Part shown: piece after piece, positions 12,325 through 24,484 of the stretch
Numbering within the stretch: the first letter of the stretch is position 1
Layout of the letters: each line of letters begins with the position of its first letter
Assembly (NCBI GenBank): GCA_029204225.1
Contig: CM055106.1
Coordinates: forward strand, 16,981,314-17,045,313
Source: Diphasiastrum complanatum
Lineage: Eukaryota > Streptophyta > Lycopodiopsida > Lycopodiales > Lycopodiaceae
Length of the DNA: 64,000 nucleotides
Direction: 5' to 3'
Position numbers and translations under genes: made by a program
The notes under the pieces: model-generated
Database searches by the model: none
Told to the model about the DNA's origin: nothing
Seen by the model: only the letters and a program-made list of their open reading frames with translations

Positions 12325-12912
12325 GCTACACCAATTTTTCAGTTTGTAGTATGTTTGTTGGTGGTTAGCTTGCATTAGGCATGTTGTCGCAGCATGAATA
12401 GTGTTAAATCTGCATTTAGGATTAGTTTGGGAGTGATTTTGCCTGATTTGAGTGGATTTTCATGTTTGGAATCTAATCTGATTGTAAAACAAAAAAAGCT
12501 ATTCAGATCACCAATCCTAAGATCCATTTGTATCTGAAATATCAGAAAAAAAAACAATAAAAATCGATCAAATCTACCAGATTTTGGTCAAAAGGAGGCA
12601 AAAATAGTCATCAGAGCTGATAACTTTTTTGTCCTCTTTCAGAAAACATTCGCCGAGTTGTAGACACCTTAAATTTTGATCACAAAACCTTCAGTTTGAA
12701 GGGCGAACAATCCTTCCCAACAGATTTTCAGAAACATCAAAAAAATCACCAAAATCCTAAAAATACAGAAAAAGAACCTTTGTCCGATTCACTGTGCATA
12801 GGTGTGATTTAGATCTATCTACTGCCAGGTTGACAAAGAATAATATCAAAAATAGAAGATTTCTCATTGGGGCCTCAGAAGTTTTTTGTAATGCCCCAGA
12901 GCCCTGCACCCT

Positions 12913-12929
12913 TTTTTGGTGGGGGATAC
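12913..12929 (+). other. Polypurine tract of the non-autonomous element
   Basis: TTTTTTGGTGGGGGATAC abuts the TG that opens the right LTR. It is the plus-strand priming site expected for an LTR element. Confidence 0.8.
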
Positions 12930-13676
12930 TGTTGGAGGGTTTGCATATCCCAAGGCAACCCTAACCCTAGTTAATAAGTGAGAGGGATTTGGCCCCCTAC
13001 ATGTGTAAGTCCAACCTGATGATCACATAGAGATTCGATTAATCAAAAAGTTAATAAAAGGATTTTAGGCCTTTTTGTGGGACTTTTAAAGTCGCCGGGC
13101 CTAAATGTCAAGTTAGTGAATAAAGTTTGATTTTCTTCCAATTTGGATGGTTTCCACTCTTTTTTAAATTTGAATAATTAGGAAGGCAAAAATGGACCAA
13201 TAGGATTCAGAGGCCAGGGTCCTCCTCTTTACTATAAAAAGAGACCAATTCGAGTTTCCTACACATGTACATATCTTCATTTCAATGAAGCAGATTGGTT
13301 CTCTTGTGAAATGGATTTATGAATGTCCTTGCTCTCTATCACTTTTCCTCCATCTCTCATGCTTTTATTGTGTTTGCTAATTATTGGATCTGATTGTTAT
13401 TGGGATTGCATGTTTTTATACTTTTTATGAGAAAGAAAGAAAGAGAGAAAAAGAGTAAGCTATCTTCATTGTGGATCTAGTGTTAATGGATGTAGTGTTA
13501 ATGCTTAGGGTTAGTGGATGGTAGAGTTAGATGTGAATCTTCCATTCATGCTAAAATCTGAACTATGCTATCGCTCTCATGGGAATGAATCTATGCGTGA
13601 CAACTAACTTCATCTCCTCGATGCTAGATTGATTAGATCTTGGGTTGAGGATAGGCAAGGAAAGACACTCACTACA
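12930..13676 (+). repeat. Right (3') LTR of the non-autonomous element
   Basis: Starts TGTTGGAGGG, ends CACTACA and is followed by the target duplication AAATC. It matches the left LTR over its whole length. Confidence 0.92.
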
Positions 13677-13681
13677 AAATC

Positions 13682-16600
13682 CATGAGTAAGTGAGTACAT
13701 CAATGATGCAAATCCAGCACCACATGACTCCATAAACCAAACAAATTTTACTAGTCCATCTTCAAGATCTACTTAACACAAGAAAAGACCATGAATTCAC
13801 CAAAAAATGAAATCTCCAAACATGGCATCAAGTAGCTCAGCACTTGAGAACTTGATCATGGATGAGTGATATAATGGACCTCCAATAGATTCATTTCCAT
13901 CAACAAAACTAGCCAAGAATGCTAGTACAAATCCAACATCAAGATGTTGCTCACCATTGTAGCTAGTTTTACCATATCTTGACAATTTGCACACATCCAC
14001 ATGAAAATTTTGAGCATGAAAAATAAAATTATAGCTAAAATGAAAAAAAGAAAGAAAAGAAATAGTCTAGATAGAAACCATGTGACCATTGAAGCTAGAT
14101 TGTGATTTTTTTGAACCTACAAAGTTTAAGAGATGACATGATACAAAGGAGAATGGTGTTCTCACTAAGAAATCAAATGTAGGGATTTTAGGATATGCAA
14201 GACATGAGTGGCTCTGTTTCATCTGAGTACACTTGCCTATCCTTAGGCTTTATTATCTCTTGGATATGGATCAACAATGCATTTCATAAAACCTATTTTT
14301 GGATATTGTCATGACAAAAGCCACTAGATAGCTCTTATGGGTGGTTTGAGAAAATATTGTCCAATTGCAAAAGAGTATGGTAATGCCAACAAAGTTAAGG
14401 TGATAAACCTCAAAGTGATATTTTAACAGTATTAAACTTTTATTCCATAGTCAAATGCACATTTTAAAGTACACACATCACTCTCGTAATGAGTTGAATA
14501 CATAAAAAATTAGACTTGCATCCATGTAGGAATTCAATCATAATTGAAAATAATGGCATGCATTACGTTTTGAAGTGATGATGTTATAACAAGAAAAGGA
14601 AAAATATATAGAAATTTTGAACTCAATGTTTCTTAAATGATTTTCAAAATTAAAAACACGCTAGCATCATGCAATATCATCTCTCTCATGTGACCATACA
14701 TTTTGTACAGATAAAGAATACAAGATGCAACATGATTTAGTTTTTTCCTTTTCTATCATAAGCTATGTGTATGAAACACCTAATGAAAGATATTTGATGT
14801 ATTTGCATACTTTAGCTCCTTGTTCCAATATTCATAAGCAACAAGCTCGAAAAGAAGAAAAAAAAAATCTAGTGGACATCACATGTGAACAAAACCTATA
14901 AAACTTCTCAAAAAACTTTAACATGCTACTTTCTGTAAGAGTCATGATGGTGCACATGCTTTCACTTTTGAATGATGTACTAGGCATGGTAAAAAATTTA
15001 TGATTGAAATATTATGTGGCCTTATTAAAATTTGATTGCACATGTTCAAGTCAACATTTTGTTTTCCCAATGGTGTTATTGTTATTAAGGTGAATAGAAA
15101 ACTCTGTTTGAAAGCATAATTATATTCATTTATGTACGGTTTGGTGGAGTCCATAATTTAGTATGCTCATGTACTCTCATTTCTTGAGAAAGTAAGACAA
15201 TCACATACCTTTTTTTGTTTATATGGAATAAAGTTTTTTATGTTTCTTTATATATGCAAACTAGTAGAATAAAAATGATTCATTTTCATGTGTACATGTC
15301 AAACATACAATAGATTTGTCTTTTAACAAAGTTTGATAGGACATGTAGTTTGTAATCATAACTTATTGTAATAGAGCAATTGGAGCTCTGAAGGAATTTA
15401 TGAGAATTTCACACATGAGTCAGTGTTTGGTTGGATCTCAAGTTAAGAGTTTGATTGATGAAAGTTGAAACCCAAGAAATGGTAATTGAAATATGGGCCA
15501 TTTTATAAGTGACAAGCAAGGTTGGATACATCTATTTCACTTACATGCAAAAAATACTTGATGATGGTAAAGGTTGAGTTTCAGCAGTTATTTTGGGTCA
15601 CGATATGAGTTATTTGGGGGCTCACCCTAGTTCATTATTGTAATTTTTTAAATACATCATTTTGACTTGAGAAACGCTTTTGATCATCTATAGCTTTGTG
15701 TAATTTTATTTACTACATGCATGTAGATCACTTAGTTGATATGCACACAATCTAGCATAATTCTATGTTGTCGAGTCACATAAGATTCACTCTTCATACA
15801 ACAATGTACATATCAATTCGACTAAATTGTTAATCTTGTGACATCAACCTACTTATGTTACAAGTTTTTAAACATATTAAACTATTCCGCCTAAAGCTCT
15901 CTCTTTTTTCTCATCTTCATTTTGATTTTTAAGAGATAAATGAATAGATCATAAATGGTATATGCATGTTAAATGACGTAATGAGCATGATCATACAAAA
16001 CATCAAATCATGCCACATTTGACTAATCTATATTGAGCCAATACAAGCTTTAAAATGGACATAATAATGGAAGAAAGGGTATCACCCTAAAAGAAGCATG
16101 ATCGGCACTCTTAAATTATTTGGTAACAAAAGTGAATATCTGACATGTTGATTGTGCCTTGTATAGCTATATGTGAGGACGAGATAAGGAAATTCGAAGA
16201 GAGATTAAGATTTAATAAAAGGTAAGGTGAAAAAAGAAGGTAAGTAGAAAAATGGAAAATTACATACAATGCAAAAGGATTTCTACATAATAAAAGGGAT
16301 GGCAGGGAGTAATACTTGACCAAGTATCTAAGTGGGTGGATAGAGTAGATGTACAAGAAGATATGTGGAAATTGAAGATAAGGTCGATATTGACAATTAC
16401 TAAATTTATGTAGTGACATGAAAAAGTGAAAAGTGATTGTGATGTCATCACATGCAAAGTAAAGTATTTACATGGATAAACATTCAAGAGAAACCCACTT
16501 AAATAATGCACACATGCTCGTCAACTTAAATAATGCACACATGCTCATCAACTTTTAATACCACACCTAGTTTAAAAAATCAAGGAGAGAGAGCCATTAT

Positions 16601-17394
16601 AGCTGAGAATATATTACAATCCATCTCTCAACTTACAAGCTCAAAAGTGTAGTGGTATGGGAGTGAATGATAAGAGGCACACAATTGACTAGCAAATAAA
16701 TGGCAACCATGATAAGTGACTGAAATAATAACTAAAATATTATGAAATGCAATCAAATATAGAAACAAAGTTTAATAAGGCAAATAGACATTCTCAAAAG
16801 AAACAATGCCAATCAACTTAGTGCACTTTCAAAAATATGGGAGACAAACTGAATATTTATAAAAGGTACATATGAGAAAAGTGAAAAGACGTTCCAGAGG
16901 TCTGTTTCAAGGAGCTAATTCTATTGAAAAACCAAGAGAGTTGATGAAATATTGAAAGTGTTAGATTTGGTTCATACATTCAAGTGGTTCTACATAAATG
17001 ATTCCATCACCAGCCCATCATTCACTTTGTTTATGGATCATTTCACTGTGAAAGTAATTTGATGATGAGACCATTAATCGCCCCTAAGGAGAAGATAAAA
17101 TAAAGGCTTAAGAAATAGCAATAAGTGTGGGACATAGAAAAATGGTGCAATGGTATCAACAAAGCGCACACACAGAATAACAAAAAGTAGAAGCACAAGT
17201 CAACATAGCCACCAGAAGAGAAAAACATATTAATCTTTTAGAAAGAAAAAAAATCACAATAAAGCCCAAAATCCCAGTAAGCTAATAACAATCCAGCCCA
17301 GTTCATGCACTACTATAACTTAAGCAATTACTTGGTCCAAAGTACAAGAGTCAAAATAATATAAACTAAGATAGCCTATGTGAAATGATCATTA
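13682..17394. other. Anonymous AT-rich intergenic sequence
   Basis: I find no recognisable protein motif, LTR boundary or RNA gene in these 3.7 kb. Short minus-strand frames at 13,797-14,000 and 16,111-16,419 have no identifiable domain. The last few hundred bases before 17,395 should be the LTR of the copia remnant that follows, but its far end could not be placed. A short phrase (AATAATGCACACATGCTC) is duplicated in tandem at about 16,503-16,550. Confidence 0.45.
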
Positions 17395-18080
17395 ACTTTC
17401 TAACACTCCTTAGTGATAAATTTATATTCTATCGACCTAATAATGAATGAATTTTTTAGAATTGAATCCACCTAAAAATTCTACAAAAATACGTACTACT
17501 TGAGTAGCATTTTGACAAACACCACATGTATGGATGTGCAGCTTTTTTGTAATAAAATGATAATGAATTTCAATATATATATTGTTCTAGCATGAAGCAC
17601 ATGATTTCTAGCTAGAAAAAGATAACTCAGATTATCATAAGATATCAAAGTATAATGCTCTTGAGTTTTCCCAAAACCAACAAATAGTCATCTCAACCAT
17701 ATAGCTTCATGTGTTGTAGGACTCAACGCCCAATGCTCAACTTCAATCAAAGATAAAACAACTGTGAGATGCTTCTTGTTGTTCTATGATATAGTTGAGT
17801 GTACCTGCACAAACACAAGCCATGCCATGGATATTTTGTCATCAACCTTTCATGCCCAATCATCATCAAAAAACATAACCAAAGATGTTTCATTCTTGCA
17901 ATGCTACAACCATAGTGTAGAGTTTGCTTGACGTATCTTCACACTCTTTTTGTTGTGTGCCAATGAGTATCCCTTGGCTTAGACATGAATTCAATTAGCA
18001 AATCAATGGAAAAGGAAACATTAAGATGTGTATGAATAAAATAGATAAGACTACCAACAAGTTGCATGAACAAATACTGG
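17395..18080 (-). pseudogene. Copia RT end / RNase H remnant
   Basis: Read on the minus strand, this relic shows an RT end like GSLIYF.HTHLN with HWHTTKRVK (about 17,930-18,070). RNase H phrases follow, such as ISWNNKKHLTVVLSLIEVEH, EAIWLR and FLARNHVLHARTIYI. It ends at a purine run and TGTTAGAAAG, the probable polypurine tract and LTR start (about 17,400-17,412). Many stops and frameshifts make it non-functional. It sits head-to-tail with two more minus-strand copia relics. Confidence 0.75.
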
Positions 18081-18439
18081 CCCAAGTTCACAATTTTCGA
18101 TTGAATCAATCAAAGTTCATTCAAGACAAGAAAGAAGAAATGCTCCACGTCAAATTGCAACTTCCACATGCTATATTAAACTTTAGGTGATAATTACAAG
18201 CTAAATACCAATTAGGGCTTTGAGCAGCTATTGGTCCATCAATCAATCAAGTGGTCCAAAGTTTTTGATTCTGTCACTCAATGATTTACATGTGTAGAAC
18301 TAGTAAAGTACTCATGGAACATGCTTCCATGCTAGAATGTCAACATCAAGCTCAATTTGAAACTATATCAAGCCAAAGCATCATGATCAAAGTAAAAAGT
18401 AAGTGTTCTTCTTAGGAATTTACCTCTCTTTCAAACTTC

Positions 18440-19960
18440 AGATGATAGCTTATATGCCAAGTTCAGCTCTAAAATACTCAAATTTATCATAGCTTAAGGA
18501 TTTGGTAAGTATATCAACTTGCACTACAATGAGTGACATCCACATCTTTTGAGTATAGTTTTTCATGTATAAAATGATACTTCATTTCAGTATGCTTCAT
18601 CCTCACATGAAATACTAGATTTTTCACTAGCTATATGTTGCTTTGGCTATCAATGAAGATGGTTGTACTTTGCATTTCTCAAGTACCAACCTCACTAAAT
18701 AGTTGTCATAGCTCTACTGCCTGTTGTGTTGCTAATCTTCATGCTTTATGTTCAATTTTTGTAATAGAAAGTGATACAATGTCTTGTTTCTTACTTTACC
18801 AAGAAAAACAACCATTGCCAATGCTAAAAGTGTAGGATACGGTTGATCTCCTATCATCACTACTACTAGCCCAATCAACATAAACATAACCTTGCAATTT
18901 AGAGAAACCATATCATCTCGAATAAACCACAACAAGGCTAGGTGTTCCCTCCATGTACCTCAAGATTCTTTTGGCTACTTTCCAATATCCATCGTGGGTG
19001 CTGCGACAACTCACCAACCAAATGCATAGCATAACCAATGTCAAATTATGTGGTGGTAAGATAAATGAGGCTTCCAACCAATTAATAAGACAAAGTGACA
19101 TGAGCTGGACCACTATCATCAATGCATGATAACTTCTTACCAATCTCAGTAGGTGTAGTCAGACGTATGAAATCTCTTTAGAGATTCATAAACATACTTA
19201 CTTTGAGAAAGCTTGATATCATGTGCATTTTCGTGTATCATGTGAAGCTCATCAAAGATCACACCCTTGCTAATGTGGTTCCACGTTGTAGGATCACAAC
19301 CCATCACCCTTGGTTTTCTCAATTAGCACGCAATAGATGGATTTTACATCAAGCTCATTTTTCTCCTGCTTTGGCATGTATACATAAAATTTGGACCCAA
19401 AAATGTGGAATTTCTCTATCGTGGGTTTGATAATTGTGAAAGCATCTTCGGGAGTCACATTGGAAACTGTGATAATACGACTCTATGCAAGAGGGTAGCT
19501 GTGTTGCAAGCCTTTGACCAATATGAATTCACGATATTCTCATCATTGATCAAGCACTTTCCACAATGGTGTGATTCTTCTATTCTACTACTCCATCGAT
19601 GTGTGGTGTGCTTGAGTAAACTGCCTCATAGATCTCGTGTTTATTGGAAAAGTCTTCAAATTCACCTAATTTGTATTTGCCTCCTCTATATGATCTTAGC
19701 ACCTTAATGTGTGTATCTCTCTTGTTCCCCACCAAGGCCTTGAATTTCTTGAAACAAGCTAATGCATTAGACTTGCTTTTCAAGAAGTAGATCCACATCC
19801 TCCTGTAGCAATCATCTAGAATGTCATGAATTTGTAAGCTCCATTCAACAACATGGTCTTCATTGGACTACATAGGTCATTATTAGTCTTTTCTACATTT
19901 GGGACCGACCAAAAACTGATTTCCTCCAAATTAAGGGTGAATTGAAGCCCATGAAGACAA
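18440..19960 (-). pseudogene. Copia integrase and RNase H remnant lacking most of RT
   Basis: In minus-strand order, integrase appears first: MWIYFLKSKSNALACFKKFK then LRSYRGGKYKLGEFEDF (19,580-19,850) and a decayed C-terminal part ending ELDVKSIYC-like (19,300-19,420). Next comes the very end of RT (YWKVAKRILRYMEGTPS, near 18,930-18,990), then RNase H (FHVRMKHTEMKYHFIHEKLY, about 18,540-18,600) ending FEYFRAELGI (about 18,460). The catalytic half of RT is absent. Stops and frameshifts abound. Confidence 0.78.
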
Positions 19961-20098
19961 GGTGACTTTGAATGTCAAGTCTCTTCAACAAATATTTTAT
20001 GAAGATTTTTTATCAAGTGGCCACATTTTGGTGTTTCAAACTTCACATGTGCCCTTCTTTCCACATCTGATGGTGCATTCAACATCTAATAGCCCATA

Positions 20099-22260
20099 TC
20101 ACTCTCTGGTGAGTGTAATCCACATTGTCCATCCTTGTTTCCCATCAATCCAATGGCTTGTGCTATATTTGCATGCCAAATCATGGTCTTTTGCTGCTGC
20201 AATTGCCAATAAGGTTTGAATTGATGCAAGTTTGAAGATAGGACTAAAGGTCTCTATGTAGTCAATATCTGGTAGTTGTGAGTAGCCTTTGGCCATGGGC
20301 CTTGCCTTCCACTTCGAAATAGATCCATTAGAATTATATTTTGAATCATATTCACTATGCTTTCCACTTATCAGAGTCTGCACTCGACAATGCATCATGA
20401 ATAGTGAGTGGATCCTCAAATGCTATCTAGAAAGCTGTCCAAAAAGCTTGAGGTGTATGTGCAAGCGTCATATGAGCAGATATTCAAACAATGGGTTGTT
20501 CATCATGATCTGACTCAGAAGAGTGATGGCAAGGTGTAGAAGTGAAAAGAGTTGAGACAAGATTGTCTTCAATATTGGCAGTCAACAGTTTGACATTTGA
20601 ACCAGAAATGAATTCATGTTTCTTCATCTTGAAATCATCAAATTTTTCTTCTAGGAAGACTACATCTCTGCTAATAAGGGCCTTATCAGATTCGAGATCA
20701 AAGACCTTATAGGCCTTACGATCTGATGGATATCCAAGGAATATAGCCTTAGTACTGGTTCGATCAAATTTTTTTCTTAGATATGATGGAACTTGAGCAT
20801 AGCAAACACATTTGAAGACTCAAGTGGTCTATGAATGGTTTCGTACCTGACCAAACTTCTTCTAGGATTTTTTTTGTTCACAGCCTTGGTACTGCAACGA
20901 TTCTGAATGTAACTGGTTGTTGCAATTGCTTCTGCCCAGAACTTGTTTGGAAGATTAGCAACAATTAACATGGATCTGGAAGACTCAACAAGATTCCAAT
21001 TCTTTCTTTCGGCTACTCCATTCTACTGTGAAGTGTTCCAAAAATATTGTCTCTAAATCCCTAATTTGCTTAAAAAGTCATTCACTGCATTCAAAATGAA
21101 CTCTTCCTCTCCATTTGTGCATAGAGATTTGATTTTCCTTCATGTTTGATTTTCAAATAGTCATCTAAAATGCTGGAAACACAGATATGCTTCTGATTTG
21201 TTTTTGATGAACATGACAATTGTTCTTCGGAAATAATCATCAATAAATGTAATCAAATACATCGATCCATCACATGATGGGGTGGGCCACATAGATTGCA
21301 TTGAATAAGATCCAAAATGCCTTTAGCTTTATGAGCTTGGCCTTTGGAGAACCTTGAACTTGCGTGCTTGAAAAGAATACAAGTCTCACAAGTATGTGTT
21401 GTGAGGACTTGTTAATGTCTAGGCCTTCAATAGGGTTGTTGCAAAACATATAAGTCATTGCTCTTATATGCAGATGTCCAAGGCGTTGGTGCCATAGAAC
21501 ATTTTTGTTGGATGAAGGTGTAGACACATATTTTTCTTCAGAGGTGAGTGCACATTCATGACTTAATGTATAGAAATGACCATCTTGATATCCTTTGACC
21601 AGAATGTTCGGGTTGTTGTCTTGAATGAGACATTGATCTACATCGAATGTAACAGTGTGGCCTCGATCAGCAATATGACCAATCGATAATAGGTTCTTGG
21701 TCAAGGTTGGAACATATAAAACATTCTCAATAAGTCAAGGAATCTGATGGTAACTGTTCCTTAGAGAGCTAGAGTCCCCAAATTGAATATTGGAGTGTCA
21801 TGATTGCATCATTGTCGACAATGGGTGATCCGACTATAGCAAGTTGATCAGTTAATGATCTAACGTGATTAACATGGTCATTGATTGAAGTCGAGTCTGA
21901 CATCTTGCCTGAAAAGAATTTCTTTTGTAAGAACAGACAAGTGGTAACATCTTACGTCTCGACTTAGGAGGTTATTCCAAGCTTGTTTTGATGTTTCGTT
22001 GTTACTAATTTGAGATATTTGTGAATTTTTGAGATTCATGGATACTAATGCAAGAGCTTTGCCATATTTGGATTTCCATTTGGCTAGAAGGTCAGCATAT
22101 TACTGTGGTAGGATCGAGGATGCGTCACCCACATCCCATAAATCTTTCTCCAATAATATCATCTTCATATGATACTTCCACATGTGAAAGTCGTTGCCAT
22201 TTGTGGTGACCCGGTTTTGGCAATTAGTTAATGGTTTCAGCCTTTAATTGCTAAATTCTA
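20099..22260 (-). pseudogene. Copia gag-protease-integrase-RT remnant
   Basis: Minus-strand order: a gag start-like NGNDFHMWKYHMKMILLEKD (about 22,150-22,210) and more gag to 21,880; the region after protease with MTKNLLSIGHIADRGHTV; a GAG-pre-integrase motif VLWHQRLGHLHIRAM (21,270-21,704); an integrase C-terminal part PNKFWAEAIATTSYIQNRCS (20,777-20,971); and an RT N-terminus [20 protein letters not shown] (20,150-20,420). RT stops before the FVDD-like site and RNase H is missing; the next element begins there. Frames are broken repeatedly. Confidence 0.82.
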
Positions 22261-22639
22261 AGTCTTTCTGCTTATCGCAGTGCACAACAAACTCTTAAGA
22301 GATATTTAATGCTTTGTGTACTAAAATTGCTTTTATGGCACTAAGGATTTTTTGTCGCTTAATCTCTGGCATATGGCTATGCCTAGCCTTTACTCTTTAA
22401 AGTGATATCTGAACGACATAGTCTACACGAATATCATTTGTAACTTAAAACAGAGTCAATGCTTATTTATGACTCAGCCTTCATTGTTTTCTCAAGGCAC
22501 TAATCCGTATTAAGTTCAGACATGTGCACATTATGAAGAGATGCTTTTTTGTGGCTTATACAATTAACTCAATTCACAACCTTTTTGTTTTTAAGGAACT
22601 ATGTATTAGTTGAAGACCATGTCTACATGATTATTTTTC

Positions 22640-24080
22640 GAAAGCACATTTGCTTTTTCTTCGCACTATTCGGGATTTTCGAGAGCCTCGTTCTTTAGTG
22701 CCTACCCCAATGCACTTTGAGTGGGTCATTGGGCCATCGTTCTTCCACTCATCTTCTTCACAAGGCTCCTCTTCTCAAGCGGCGGTTTCTAGGATTTTCA
22801 GCCAACCCACCATCGTTCTTCTTCTCCAGTGCTCTTCTTGCCACAATACATCTTCTTCTTCGTGCAGATCTACGACAGATGGAAGCACACCTCTTCTACT
22901 TCAACGGTTGTTCTCCATGCAAGTCAGAAGGCAGCAAGGCCTAGCAGACCTCCATCCATCTTCATCCATCCATCCATCCTTCCACGTAGGCAGATATGGC
23001 AGTAGGCAGCGCACTTCTAGCAGTTGTTTTCTTGCCATATGCAGCGGCAGTCATCTTCCTTCTCAGGCAACGGTTTCCCTCATCGCATACTTCAAGGGCG
23101 GGATTCTGATAGTTTCCAAGTAGTCAGCAACTAGTTCTTCAAGCGGCAGTTCCAGTGCCTCTCTTATTGCACAATATTTTGGGCAAACCTCCAACGACAA
23201 TCTAAAATGCAGTTTGCAGCCAGCCAGACAATTTCTAGTGTATTTTTGCCAGCACTACTTCCATGTATTCTTCCACGCAGCCATGGCTCATCATTTTTGG
23301 CAGATCAGCCAAGCACATCTCCTGCAAGCGGATCTCAGTGGCCTATGGTTGAAAATCTACCTGCACCATGTTTTCTAACTGTCTATCGTCTGTGGCAGTA
23401 TGTTATTGGACTGTGGGCACCCTATTACACATGTCAAAACACTATTGGTGTTCCTTCTTATAGTAGTTGCAGAGCCTCAGCCTCTTGCATGAGTTTCTAG
23501 AGCTATATCTTGCCATATCTCTGCATTTGTAAATCATTCAGATAGTAGCATTTTGAGTTGTCAGAGATAGCCTAGTTGTGATGTTTTCAGAGAGCATTAT
23601 GGCTTCTCTTATTTCTCTGTAAATTAGAATGGTAGAGTAGATGTGTACTTCCCTGAGAATCCATACTGCTTTGCAGATTTGTATTGAGTGCTATGTAATG
23701 GCTATTATTTAATCAATACAGATTTCTATTGTTCTGCCTCACACCATTTTTCTATAATGAGAATGCTCAGTAATACTTTCCATGGTAAAGGGCTTAGTTC
23801 TTGTGTTTTGGATCTGAACAGAATTTTAAGTGACATATACAGAGACTTAGATCATTTTTTCTAGTATTTGATTCTAACTCTCAGTGCCTACATTCGAAAT
23901 TGACTTAATGAAAAATCAGATTGTATGTTTTCTTTGACTATTGAGGGTCTAAATGATAAGTGAGCACCATGCTAGATAGCGAGTCTCTAACCTCTACACT
24001 CTGATGCCATTCTTGTTGTTTCAAGGACAAATATTGTTGCCATGTATGATCTTAATTCCTAGTATGTCCATTATATAGAG
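22640..24080 (-). repeat. LTR/leader sequence, inverted relative to 35.0-35.65 kb
   Basis: Much of this region is the reverse complement of 34,950-35,650. For example GTGAGCACCATGCTAGAT and CTCTACACTCTGATGCCATTC near 23,960-24,015, and GCACAATATTTTGGGCAAAC near 23,170. About 670 bp (23,225-23,890) have no counterpart in the other copy and contain transcription-end-like sequence. On the minus strand TGGCATCAGAGTG (about 24,008-24,020) resembles a copia primer site, so this may be the LTR edge and long leader of the copia at 20.1-22.26 kb. The Ser-rich plus-strand frames here are not genes. Confidence 0.55.
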
Positions 24081-24084
24081 TTTT

Positions 24085-24352
24085 ACTCCTAACTTGAGTT
24101 TGGACTTCATTGTTGAATATTCAATCTTTCTCTTGGGTCTTCTTTGCAAGGTTGTACTGGCAGCCCCTTGTGGAAACATCGGTTGATGATCAGTTTGCAA
24201 TCACTCCTCTTCATTCCATCCATTCTTGGTTATTCCCTATTTTGCACTAATAATGACAATATTAGCTCTTTTATTGCTCCCCAATAGGAACGATACCCAT
24301 TTGTACTACAAATATCTATCATTTTGTTGTTGGTATGCCGCGACATATACCA
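24085..24352 (+). repeat. 3' end of a gypsy-type LTR
   Basis: The segment ends ATATACCA just before a gypsy-type primer site, in the same arrangement as the left LTR at 11,557-12,302. Its left limit is uncertain, because part of the sequence also matches the inverted copy near 34.98 kb. Confidence 0.45.
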
Positions 24353-24356
24353 ATTT

Positions 24357-24374
24357 TGGCGCCGTTGCCGGGGA
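24357..24374 (+). other. Gypsy-type primer-binding site
   Basis: TGGCGCCGTTGCCGGGGA follows LTR-like sequence ending in CA. It is the consensus form of the site at 12,307. No gypsy coding sequence follows; copia RT begins about 110 bp later. Confidence 0.8.
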
Positions 24375-24484
24375 GCAATGCCAAATAGAATGTTCTATCA
24401 TTATTTAGATTTTTGTTTACATTTTTCATATTCACAGGTTACTATTCCAGTTCTTCAAGTATTTTAGAAGGGGAAGAGTTAAGA

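Larger units (their letters stand above)
11557..13676 (+). mobile_element. Compact non-autonomous LTR retrotransposon
   Basis: Two direct LTRs of 746 and 747 bp flank an internal region of only 627 bp with no coding capacity. The element is bounded by the 5-bp target duplication AAATC (11,552-11,556 and 13,677-13,681). A gypsy-type primer-binding site follows the left LTR and a polypurine tract precedes the right one. By eye the LTRs differ at about 45-50 positions (about 94% identical), mostly transitions, so the insertion is fairly old but younger than most neighbours. It must have been mobilised by proteins made elsewhere. It resembles TRIM/LARD-type elements, with LTRs long for a TRIM and an interior short for a LARD. 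Confidence 0.93.

Noticed and set aside
22650-23123. 157-codon Ser-rich frame
   Set aside because: Lies inside LTR/leader repeat sequence that is found inverted at 35 kb; not conserved as a frame there.
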